NCBI GenBank assembly: GCA_014904845.1
Contig: MU119264.1
Location: 124,001 to 188,000, forward strand
Length of the DNA stretch: 64,000 nucleotides
Origin: Acephala macrosclerotiorum
Lineage: Eukaryota; Ascomycota; Leotiomycetes; Helotiales; Mollisiaceae
Direction of reading: 5' to 3'
Below are positions 34,259 through 46,200 of the stretch, piece after piece; within the stretch, counting starts at the first letter, position 1; each line of letters opens with the position of its first letter. The notes beneath the pieces are model-generated. The model worked only from the letters and a program-made list of their open reading frames with translations. It had not been told where the DNA came from and ran no database searches. Made by a program: the position numbers and the translations under genes.

Positions 34259-35305
34259 TTGACACTCACTTTTGGGGTTTTGTCTTGTAGATAGTGGAAT
34301 TGGAGATCGAAGATGAACGTGGAAATTTTGTCAAGTGAAGTGGGGAATAGTGTTGAGTGTGAGTTGATATTAGGAAATCGGAGGGAAAGTGGATGTGATA
34401 GCTGGAAATGGCTGAAGGTATTGAGTTCGAATTCTGAGAAGGGGAAGTGGTTGGTGAAGTGTGGCAAAGAAGTTTGAAGGTCGGATGTGCTGTCGAAGTA
34501 GTTTTTGTGAAGAAGAAAAGAAGAGAGACGAGAGGGTTCTTATACCTGTGCGGTCACAGTCTTTGGTGAGAGAGCGAAGAAGTGACAAAAAGAGGTAGAT
34601 ACGAGTCGAAAAAGCTCATAAGCGAGGTAAGAAGGGAAAGAGCGAACTGACTCAAAGCTTCTAATCCCTCTGATCAAATTTTCGGAGAGTTGGTCCCAAC
34701 TTCAGCAACTGGAGACAAAGTACGCTCAACATTGACAACGCATCTAGACCTACTTTAGGTCGCAAGCCCTCACTCTCAGAGCCTCTTTTCTATCTTGCAT
34801 ATCTATGGTATCCACGAGGCCCATAGTACAGCAATGTGGGGTTCAGTTCGGTCCTATCACTGCGTTTGTTTCTAAGATCGGATCCGACAAAGCATTTCGG
34901 CTCCGAACTGCAGAGCTATTGCAAACTTACCGTGCCGTTCACATGCATGATCAAGTTGCAGAAATCAAGTGTCAGTTGGTATCTGTCAGGTACGAAGCAG
35001 CAGCAGTTGGTTGAATCGGATGTCGTGCAGCAGAAGCGAGAAAACGGTGCGTCACGACCGGCCTGCGGAAGAATGTTCTTCCTTCCGATGGAGAAGGCCC
35101 AAATGATGAAGAGAGGCATTGTTGGTAGCGAGATGGTTACTGGAAATGTTTTCTATTTGTCCTCTATTTTCAATATACAGCTATCAAACGAAACACCAGC
35201 ACAAACTTTGCTCAATTACATGAATCATTGCATACAAGCAACAGATCTCGTTGCAAATCCCAACGCCATCCAAAAAGTAAACAAATCTATGTCGCTCTCA
35301 TCCCT
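34259..35305. promoter_or_regulatory. Promoter region of the feruloyl esterase gene and 3' region of FAS1
   Basis: The first 400 bases upstream of the esterase are purine-rich on the plus strand (pyrimidine-rich in the direction of transcription), as in fungal promoters. The 34836-35771 frame on the plus strand is mostly antisense to FAS1. No gene seen. Confidence 0.4.
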
Positions 35306-38300
35306 TTATGCATGCGTACCATTTGTTACACCATTGGTGACACCATTCACCCCATTCGTATGCGGCTCCTCGTACTTATCCCAGTTTGCCAAAATCGCGC
35401 CAATCTTAGGCGAGTTCGTCAATCTGTACACATCCTCAAAGTACTCCTTGGTCAACTCGAAAGGCTTGGCTGTGACGTTGGGAATGTACTTTCCGATCAG
35501 CTTGCTTGGATCGATGGTGGTCTTGTTGATCTTCTTGAGAAGGAAGGATCGGAAGGGCTTGACACCTGATCGCAAGAAGGTGGAGTGGAATGGCACATCG
35601 ATGCCTTTGAGTGGGATAGTGGCAAAGCCTCGTTGGAGATCCAATGGCTTGGGCTTGGCTTCTGTCTGCTTGGCGCACTCTCGGATGATCTCGACCAAGT
35701 GGGCCTTGACGTCCTCAAGAGACAGGGTTTGCATGAGCTGCTGGATGTCGATCTTTTGGGCCTTGAGGTAGTTCGTGACACCAGTGAGGGTATCGAGGGC
35801 ACGGAGATCGCCAGCACAGACGTACTGCATGTTGGCGATGTTGTAGTTGACAATCTCGAGCAGCCAGCCAGTTTCCTCGGCAATGTTCTCTACAACATAT
35901 TGCAGAGCTTGCTCGTTGAAAGTCTTCGAGATTCTGCTGGGGTTGACGGCACACATGGAGTAGTTTGAGCGACCTGTCTCATCGCGCTCGACGGCTACTT
36001 GCATGGTCAGACCTCTGTAGAAGACAACGGATACCAAACTCTCAATGGGCATGACCTCAGCGAGCGCGGCAAGAGCGGAGTATTCTCCAAGTGAATGGCC
36101 AGCAAAACTGCTGTCGCGCTGAACGAGACCCTTGGAACGCATGTCCTCAAAACTGGCCTTCTCCATAAGGGTCAACGCGGGTTGAGTGAACTGCGTCGCG
36201 GAGAGGAGACCAGTGGGTGAGCGGTATGTATAGGAGGTAGTGTTCTCGTCGATCTCCTTGAAGATTTTCTCAGACTTGATGGAACCGTCTGATCCAACTG
36301 TCTCGAAGGTCATGGACATGTAATTCTGTCGGATAGCCTTGCCACGGGGTCCACCGAAGTAGATAGTGAGCTCCTTGGGGTTGTTCTTGACAATGTTGGT
36401 GATGGCAAAACCTGAATATTTTTAGTAAATATATCGGCAAGAGAACTCTGAAATCCTTACCATAATTGTCCATGAAATGCTTGTCGGCTCTGTCCCAGAC
36501 CTCCTTCGCGACTGGGCTGCTGGCATAGAGCTCCATGCCCATACCTTGCTCTTGAGAACCTTGTCCAGTGAACACATATGCAGAAACTGGCTGCTCGACC
36601 TCAGCTTCACCAAGCAACACCTTCTCTTCGGTCTCCTTGTTGCTAGCCTCGACCTTGATGATCTTGCGACCAGCGACCATACCAATGTGTTGAAGCTTGA
36701 CTTCAATGTCGTCATTGGGAAGAACCATGCCAGTCAGAGAGGCGTGGAAGCTCCGAACACGACCCACGTTGTTCTCTGCAGCCCAAGTCTCCACGAGACT
36801 TCGGACAGCAGCGCTAGAGTACATGCCATGAGTGATCGTACCTGGCAGGCTTGCGTAGCTTGCGAAGACTCGAGAGACGTGGATTGGGTTGTAGTCACCG
36901 GAGACTCGAGCATAGGTCTCATTGGACGCCGGTGCTCTGAGGAGGAGAGGGGTTTTCCCACTCAGTGGAATGGCGTTCTCGAAGTTGACTGGTTGCTCGA
37001 TGGAGGAGCCGTGTCGCTCAAGATAATCAATGACTGGGTTGCCATGTGAGACGCCAGCTTCATACTCGACGCTTGCGACCTGAATGATCTCTTTAGTGGG
37101 GAGCTCAAGGAGAACTTGGCCTCGAGTCTCGACGTGGCTAAACACATTCTTGCCCTTAAATCTCACCAAACTCTGGAGACGGAAAGTGAGAGTTTGGCCC
37201 AAGAGCTCATGATCGGGCTCATCAAGGCTGAACCACTCCTTAGACCTAAGAACAGCAACATCCTTGCTAGTAGCAAGATGGACTTGCATAGGTGTCTCGG
37301 TCTTTCTTTGGAACGTGTTCTCGAAATCGGTATAGGCACCGCGGTACAAAAATTGAGAAGTGACTTCCATGACTGCCTCGCCATCGCGGGTAATGGTACC
37401 ACAAACTTCAACCATCTTGCCCGAATCTTGGTTGATGACAGCGTTGATGCGAGCAGTTGTCTCAACCTCATCATCCTTCATCAGCGGAGTAGCACCTGGG
37501 AGCATGCGGAAGCCATTGGAAAGATGAACAAGCTTGAGGAGATCTCCATCAATTGTCCTTGGGAAGATTGGCTTCGTGATGGCTTTCCAGCCAACAACGA
37601 TAGCAAAGTCCATCGGAGCAAAGACCTCCTTCCCTGGTCGATCAACGAAAGCCTCTCCAGTGTTTCCAACGGCATGAACGAAATCATTGATTGCTTCGCT
37701 AGTGATCTTAGCCTTGCCACCGTTGAATGTGCCGGTGACAGGCGCATCAAGATTCAATGTCTCGTTGCCGAACCAGGCGCGCCAGTAGAACTCCTTGATC
37801 CTATCATTGCGTCCCTTCATGACTTCCCGAATGGGTGCGTAACCAGCTTCGGGGTGGTATGTGAAAAGAAGAGGGAGAGGAACTGGTTTGCCGACGGCGG
37901 TAGTGTCCTTGATCATGTTGACGGCGATCTCATTCTTGCCAGTGCATCGAACGTCAATGACTTGGACATAGTGGTTGGGTCTGGGTTGCTCCTTGACTAT
38001 AATGACAGTCTTCGATGGCTCGTTAGGAAACTGAATCTCGACAAAAAGTCCTCGGACTGGGGAAAAAATTCGCTTCATGGGATTGGTCTGGAACTTTTGA
38101 CCTTGCACGAAGACCTCAGAGGTGAAGAGTGCGTATCTCCAAGATCGCTTGTGGCCAGCGAGAAGAGAGAGCCATGTCTCAAGAGATGGAAGAGTTGCTG
38201 CAGGTGATGATGACAGGCGATAGGTGGTCTTGTGGGTATCTTGTGAAATCGTAAGACCCTCGACGTCGGCTTCTTCCTCAGACTCGATGAGCTCGCCACC

Positions 38301-41300
38301 GAAATACTCGGTCACTGGGATGGAGGACTCTTGGCCGTCATAGATATCTTCTGTGAGAGCTTTGATGTGAGCGTGGTGGATGCCGTCCAGAATCTCCTTA
38401 ATGGGCTCGTCCACAATCTTGGAGTACTTGACGGCGGTTGGACCTTGTAAGATACAGGTTCTGCCCACGTCCTGGTCGATGACTGCCTCCAAGTCTTCAG
38501 ATTGCCAAAGAGAATCCTTCTTGAAATAGAACTCGAAGTTCTCATCCAAGGCTGGAACGAATGTAGTTGGCTTTTGACCGCGTCGTTGGCAAAGAAGGAG
38601 GAAGTGTTGGACGTCTTGAGCATTGATGAGTTGGGTCTCGGCTTCAGGGTAAGCAGTGAGAATCTTCTTGATTGTTGGGTATGGATCATCAAGTTCCGAA
38701 TAGCTCTGCAACAATGATGGTTTGCCAGTTCCAGGAGTGAATCGCTCTTCAACACGGCGAATGAAGTCTCCAGTCAGCTTGACATAGGACTTGTCGATCC
38801 AGCGGGACTCATGCTTGACGAACATGAGGTCAACCATGCGGCGAACAACCTCGGCGTATGTCATATCCTCGAGATCAACCGTCTCGCCAACCTTATTACG
38901 GCCAAACCAGACTTTCTGGAAATCATCGTTGAGCTTCTTGATGATGTAGTCGCGGTTTTTCTTCAATTCAGGCACACGCTTCTCCTTGGGCAAGCTGAAA
39001 ATCTTGGCATCCATCTCCGCCCAGAACCTGACACCGCGGGTAGCGAGCTTGTGGATTGGTTCACCCATCTCGGACCTAACAGTGATAACGCCACCGGCGG
39101 GGCCCTTGTATGTCTTCTCCCACTGGCTATCATCAAGACCTTCGGCCTCGGTGATAGCCTTCTTAGCGTTCTTGCTGGTGTGAGCCTCCTTTGCAGTCAT
39201 CATGCGACTGCCAAAGAGACACCCATCGAATGGCATGGGAGGATAGCCGTACTTTCCGGACCAAGCACCTGTAAGGTATGGGTATGTGTCCTCAGCACCA
39301 CCAAAACCACTACCAGCGACGATGATGATGTTCTCGCTTCGCCTGATGCGACCGTACATCTGAAGAATTGGCTGATGGAAATCTTCGAAAGAGTGATGTC
39401 CACCACCACGGCCACCGGTCCATTGAAGGATGACTGGGAATGTTGGATTGGCCTTCGCGATGTTGATAACAGCTTGGATGGCCTCTACAGATCCAGGCTT
39501 GAACGCAATGTGTTTTAAGCCAAGGGTCTCAATGTATTCTTGAGCTACCTCGATGGATGGAACACCAGCTCCAATGGTCAGACCTTCAATCGGAACACCC
39601 TCAGCACGTAGTTGTCCGAGGAGGGGAATTTGCCATTGCATAGCACGGGGGTTGACGTAGATGAGATTGACCGTGATACCACGACCCGCAGGTGTAGCAT
39701 TCTCAATCCTTCTCAAAGCTTCGGTCATGGTCTTGGCATTGTAGTAACCGCCTCCGGCCAACTCGATTTGGTAACCTGCATTCATCGTTGCCGCAACAAA
39801 ATCCCATGGCACAGTACATGGTGTCATACCGGCAACCATGACAGGTGGAACGCCAAGAAGACGACTCATCTTGGTATCAACGTATGTCTCGCCAATTGAG
39901 TTCTTGATGAGTCGTGGTCCATGCTCTTTGACCCAATCAACAGCATACTTGACAGCGTGCTCCTCATCGCGATCAAAGAGTTCTGGTTTGTATCCAACCT
40001 CTGGGATGGTGCCGTCAATGGCTCCTGCAAGGATCACGCGAACACCAGTTCCATCCTTGTTGCGGCTGGTCAAAACGCCGAGACCTGAGATGCCGCCAGG
40101 ACCGAAGTCAAGAACATGGGTTGCATTGGGGAAAACGGTAGCTTTCTCCCAGTTGACAGTATCATGTGTGATCAATCGCACCAGAGTCGGCACGATATCG
40201 CCCTTTACCTGGGTTCGCAAATCCTTCCCTGTGTTTGTGTCGTACACTGGAATGCCCAAACTCTTGCTGCTGATCTTGATGTCCTTGAGATCTTCGCTGA
40301 GGTGTTCGGGAACATTGGACAGATATTTGCTGTGGAAAGGGGATGTGATTGGCAAGAATCTGTTGACAAATCGTACTTTTCTCTCGGTGAACGGAATTCT
40401 AGTCTGATCAAGGCCTGTTGGAGCCTTGACTTTTCGAAGTTGCAAGTTGAGACCATACAGCGAGATGGGAGGACCAGTAACAACCATGTTCCGTGCGCTA
40501 TTGATGAGCGAGATGGCAATGTGCCTGTCTTCTGGCAGATATTGGTTTGTGGCATCAATATGCTGCTGCACTTGAGCTTGCGATAAGTCGCGAATGCTCA
40601 ACATGGGGGTCGGGACACCTTCGCCATTGTCGACTGAGTCTTGCAAAATTGATGGGGCCAAGGAAGTTCTTGGATATGTCTGTTGGCTTCGCGATCCAAT
40701 CCAGAAGAGTATGGTGAGGGCGGAAACTGCGATTTCGTCGAATGATTCCCACGAGTCTGCCGCTGCGGTCGCTGCGGCCAAAACAATGCCTTGGGAGTGA
40801 CCGGTTGTTCCGCTGATGCGTTCTCTGAATTGGCCAGGGGTAAGACCAAGGACTTTACAAGTGACAGTGTAATGCGCCAGTTGTACAAGACCAATCAATG
40901 GGAAACTAACTGGTGCGGACACCATGTAATCCACATCAGGAGTTGCTTCCGGGTCGTGCAGCCATGTCATGACATCTAAACCCTTGGAATAAAGCTTCTC
41001 TGCCCTTGGATCCCGTGAAAGATTCTGAAGCAATTCTGCTGCAGAAACAATCAATTCCTCCACAAATGAGGGGTATGTCTTGTGGAGCTCTCTGAGTTCG
41101 TCGAAGTATTCCTCGATGTTTCCCTGTCCGCCGAAAACGCTGTAGACACTCGCACTCTCGTCGCCTGCTGCCCGGAACAGAGCAGATTCGTGGCGCTTGA
41201 TAGTTCTGCCGGTGGTAGCACGAGCGGCATAATAGGCTCGAACGACTTCCAGCTTCTTCTCATTGATTCCAGGAAGAGAGGCAGCCAGAGCGTGAACCTC

Positions 41301-41651
41301 ATTCCCTCTCAAAAATGCACGCTCGAACTCGTTGAGAACAAGCTTGAGAACTTCCTCGTATGAGCCTTGCGCATCATCCTCGCCCTCTTCGACATCTTGT
41401 GCTACAAATCCGAGATATCTTGCGACAAGTTCTGCTACTGATGATGGTTCGTCGTCCTGTGCTAATTCGTCGGTAGGTGCTGGCAGGGACGCCACGAAGC
41501 GGTCCTTGATTTGGGAGGCATAGAAATGGAGGTTTGTTGGTATAAGGAAGGAATGCTCGAGTGATCCATGAGCCAAGACCAGCGGTCGAAGGGAGGAGGA
41601 TGATCGTGGTGTAGAAACGCCCGTTTGAGGGCCTGTCGATGTTCCGTACAT
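35306..41651 (-). CDS. fas1: Fatty acid synthase subunit beta (FAS1)
   Basis: Two exons (41651-36461 and 36411-35306) encode 2098 aa, the family's normal size. The only intron is 50 nt (GTAAGG...TTCAG). Domains run in the standard order. The acetyltransferase has GTTGHSQG with Ser about 286. The FMN-dependent enoyl reductase has [20 protein letters not shown] and [14 protein letters not shown]. The dehydratase has a double hot-dog region with [11 protein letters not shown] and GDYNPIH. The malonyl/palmitoyl transferase starts at [15 protein letters not shown] and has [14 protein letters not shown] in exon 2, with Ser about 1837. With FAS2 it forms the cytosolic alpha6-beta6 synthase that makes palmitoyl- and stearoyl-CoA from acetyl-CoA, malonyl-CoA and NADPH. 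All visible catalytic motifs are intact, so it should be functional. Confidence 0.97.
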
Positions 41652-43240
41652 GATGGAAATTATTTTGAAGGTATTCCTAGCTGTCTTGAGCGGAAGTCAG
41701 TAAAACAAGCCCGTAGGAAAGAATCGCAACAGAAGAAAGGAGCGAAGAATACCCACTTATTTGTAGCACTCCAGATACTCAGTAAAGAGCAGGAGTAGGT
41801 GGCAGCACAGATAGGAGCTGCAGAGTGCAGCGAGTGTGTTCCGTTGTGTCAATAAATCCTTTCTATCGTTTGCAAAAGGGGAGGGAAGAATTAGGTACGA
41901 GGCAAATATGGACACAGGAATGATTGAAGCAGAAGGGGAAATCTGCTGTATGAATGGGAGAGATCAATTGGGGCTTTGAGGAAAAGTGTCGAAGGCTTCC
42001 CTTCTCACCCAACGTAACTTTCTGGCTCGTAGGCTTTAGCGAACGACTAGTGTCTTTTTTGTTGGGCAACCGCAACCCGCCAAAACCCACCATGCACGCT
42101 CATGCGAGTTGATAGGCGACACGGGTCAAGGCTCAAGGGGTGAGAGAGGCAAAGAGGGCAATCGACGATTGCAAATATAGGATTTCCATTAGGGGAAGAA
42201 GCTACAGAGCTTGGAGTTGCATTCACGGCAGCGAGCGTTAGGGAATTCTAGGGTCCACGACACCCTAATCCGCTTCTAGAGCATACCAACAGTACAACAT
42301 AAGCAACATCTCGTACCTTCATGGCATGAAAGACTTGGAGGGTGAGACCCAGAATTGTAGACTCCACAATTCATTGAACAAATATCCCCAGCCTTCTCTT
42401 CGTTAAGCAATGATTACTCTCACTGCAAGGTCCTCATGTTGTTGAGACCCCTCTCAAACCCTTCCATAGGCAACAATGAAGTTATAAATGATCAGTATAA
42501 CTGACCAATGGTGCAATGATCTGGCCGTTCCGCTCGTCCACGGGAGAGGCTGATGGAAACTGGAAGGCTGATAATTTCACCTCAATGTCCCACTGATTTC
42601 GGTAGTCGGATAATACAGGGGTCTTGGGAAAGGGGCCGACTTTCAGTTCTCAACTTTATCATAGTATCAACAGTATCCTTCCCGTAGAATTCTCGCGATA
42701 AGGCAGGCAGATTGATGAGATGTACGATCCTTCAATATATCCTGGATAGGTCGATAGTTACGTAGTTCGCCATTGAGCCGTTGAAGTTGTGCTGCATGAA
42801 GGAGCTCGGCCATCTCATGGATAAGGGGAGCTAGTCCCAAGACAGTTTAGACTAGCCCAAGCAACTTGCGTTGGGGACAAAAAGTTGACCCTTCAACAAA
42901 CGCCGACCAAGTTCGAGGATTATTGCTGCTGCAGAAACCTCTACTTCTCCGCACGCAATTCCCGCTCCTGCATCCTCAAGAGTCCTGATCACTCTCAATC
43001 AATTGTTCCTTCTTTATCATATTCACCTCCATACCAGTCTTCTTAATTGTCCTTTCATCCATTCCAGGTTTTGCGTCTCCAGCAGCGGCGTCGCTCCAAA
43101 GCTACAAATTATACTAAGATTACTTCGACGTCGACCTCACTCATAGACGACTTCAACGAATTTTGAGAACCTCCATCAACACGACTCACTGGATACCCTC
43201 CCAAATCATTTTCAGACGTCTTCGGACGCAAAATACGACG
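41652..43240. promoter_or_regulatory. Shared divergent promoter region of FAS1 and FAS2
   Basis: 1.6 kb separate the two start codons and contain no supported gene; the 41863-42093 frame is unsupported. A CCAAT box can be read at about 42505-42509, in the middle. Pyrimidine-rich tracts precede the FAS2 start (42.96-43.1 kb). I found no CCTCGG site of the FarA/FarB type by eye. A divergent arrangement would let one region co-regulate the two subunits, but no operator is demonstrated. Confidence 0.5.
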
Positions 43241-46200
43241 ATGAGACCAGAAATCGAGCAGGAGCTCGCCCATACGCTCCTCGTTGAGCTTCTGGCATAT
43301 CAGTTTGCAAGTCCTGTGAGATGGATTGAGACCCAGGATGTCATTCTTGCGGAAAAGACGACTGAGAGAATCGTCGAAATCGGTCCTGCGGATACTCTTG
43401 GTGTGATGGCCAAACGTACAATCGCCTCGAAATACGAAGCCTACGATGCTGCCAAATCCGTTCAACGACAAATCCTCTGCTACAACAAAGATGCGAAAGA
43501 GATTTACTACGACGTGGACCCAGTCGAGGATGAGCCTCAGCCTGCAGCTGCTAGCCCAAGCAGTTCTGCCCCTGCTGCTTCATCTCCCAGCTCAGCGCCA
43601 GTAGCAGCAGCTCCTCCGCCACCAAGTGCTGGACCAGCAGCACAAGTTCCAGATGCGCCAGTCGGTGCCGTGGACATTGTGCGAGCATTGATTGCTCAGA
43701 AGCTCAAGAAACCACTCATGGAAATTCCTCTCAACAAAGCTATTAAGGATCTTGTTGGTGGTAAGTACTGATTTTCTGGGCTATGCGGCACAGAAGCTAA
43801 CTAGCATGATCAATAGGCAAATCTACTCTCCAAAACGAAATTCTTGGTGATTTGGGCAAAGAATTTGGTTCAACACCCGAAAAGCCAGAAGATACCCCTC
43901 TCGATGAATTAGGAGCTGCTATGCAGGCAACCTTCAATGGCCAACTCGGCAAGCAATCATCATCACTCGTTGCGCGGCTGATATCGTCGAAAATGCCTGG
44001 TGGTTTCAATATTACAGCAGCAAGGAAATACTTGGAGACACGGTGGGGTCTGGCTTCTGGCAGACAAGATGGTGTTCTTCTGTTGGCACTTACAATGGAA
44101 CCTGCTGCGCGTCTTGGCTCTGAGAATGATGCCAAGGCTTTCCTCGATGATGTGTCACAAAAGTACGCAGCGAATTCTGGTATCAGTCTCTCTGCGCCTG
44201 TCGCTGGTGGTGATGGTGGCGGAAACGGTGGTGGAATGATGATGGATCCAGCTGCGATCGATGCCTTGACAAAGGACCAGAGAGCGCTGTTCAAGCAACA
44301 ACTCGAACTTTTCGCCCGTTACTTGAAGATGGACCTCCGAGCTGGCGAGAAAGCTTTTATCGGTTCCCAGCAATCATCACAAGCTCTACAAGCACAATTG
44401 GACCTCTGGAACGTGGAGCACGGAGATTTTTACGCTGCTGGTATCGAGCCCGTTTTCAGCTCACTCAAGGCAAGAGTCTACGATTCTTCCTGGAATTGGG
44501 CCCGTCAAGACGCATTGACAATGTACTACGACATCATTTTCGGTCGTCTGAAGGCTGTTGATCGAGAGATTGTCAGTCAGTGCATACGCATCATGAATCG
44601 ATCCAACCCCACACTTCTCGAATTCATGCAGTACCACATCGATAACTGCCCAGCTGAGAGAGGCGAGACATACCAATTGGCCAAGGAACTCGGCCAGCAA
44701 TTGATCGAGAACTGCAGAGAGGTACTTGGCGTAGCACCATGCTACAAGGATGTTGCAGTCCCAACTGGACCTCACACTACAATCGATGCTCGGGGCAATC
44801 TCGAATATGCTGAGGTTCCCCGAACCAGTGCTCGAAAGCTTGAGCATTACGTCCGGGAGATGGCTGATGGTGGCAAGATCTCGGAGTATGGCAACCGCAC
44901 CAAGGTCCAGAACGATCTCAGTCGCATCTACAAGCTCATCAAGCAGCAACACAAGCTCTCAAAGTCGTCCCAACTCCAAATTAAAGCTTTGTACGGTGAC
45001 GTCATCAGATCTTTGGCAATGAGCGAGGGTCAAATCATCCCCAAGGAGAACGGCAATGGCAAGATCAATGGTCATGCTAAGAAGGTTCGCAACGGGACAA
45101 CAAAGAGCGGAAAAGTTGAGACTATTCCTTTCTTGCACTTGAAGAGGAAAGACGAGCATGGATGGGAGTACAGCAAGAAGCTCACTGGCCTTTACATCGA
45201 TGGTCTTGAGCAAGCTGCGAAGAATGGTGTCAGCTTCCAAGGCAAGAACGTGTTAATGACAGGTGCTGGAGCCGGCTCAATTGGTGCAGACGTTCTTCAG
45301 GGCTTGATCAGCGGTGGCGCAAAGGTTGTTGTCACCACCAGTCGATTCTCACGCGAAGTTACGGAATATTATCAATCCATGTACGCCCGATATGGCTCTC
45401 GAGGCTCCCAGCTCATTGTTGTACCTTTCAACCAAGGTAGCAAGCAAGACGTTGAGGCTCTCATTGACTACATCTACGACAACAAGAAGGGTCTCGGCTG
45501 GGATCTCGACTTCGTCGTTCCTTTTGCTGCCATTCCTGAAAATGGTCGCGAAATTGACAGTATTGATTCCAAGTCCGAGCTTGCCCACCGTATCATGTTG
45601 ACCAACTTGCTTCGTCTTCTTGGATACATCAAGACCCAAAAGGCCGAGCGAGGATTTGAGACACGACCTGCCCAGGTTGTTCTACCCTTGTCCCCCAACC
45701 ACGGTACCTTCGGTAACGACGGTCTTTACTCAGAGTCCAAATTGGCTTTGGAAACATTGTTCAACAGATGGCACTCCGAAAGCTGGGGAAACTTCCTCAC
45801 CATTTGCGGTGCTGTCATTGGCTGGACTCGTGGTACTGGTCTCATGTCTGGCAACAACATTGTAGCCGAGGGCGTTGAAGCTTATGGCGTTCGCACCTTC
45901 TCCCAACAAGAAATGGCTTTCAACCTTTTGGGTCTCATGTCGCCAACTATTGTTGATCTTTGCCAATCCGAGCCTGTGTTCGCGGATCTCAACGGTGGCC
46001 TGCAATTCATTCCAGATCTCAAGGACTTGATGACCAAGATTCGAAAAGACATCATGGAGACAAGTGAGGTCCGACAAGCTGTCACAAAGGAAACTGCTAT
46101 CGAGAACAAGATTGTCAACGGTGAGGATAGCGAGGCGCTCTATAAGAAAGTCACCATTGAGCCACGTGCCAACATCAAATTCGACTTCCCAACTCTGCCA

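Noticed and set aside
37116..38207. 363-codon frame on the plus strand inside FAS1
   Set aside because: Antisense shadow of an intact, highly conserved coding region; no domain of its own.
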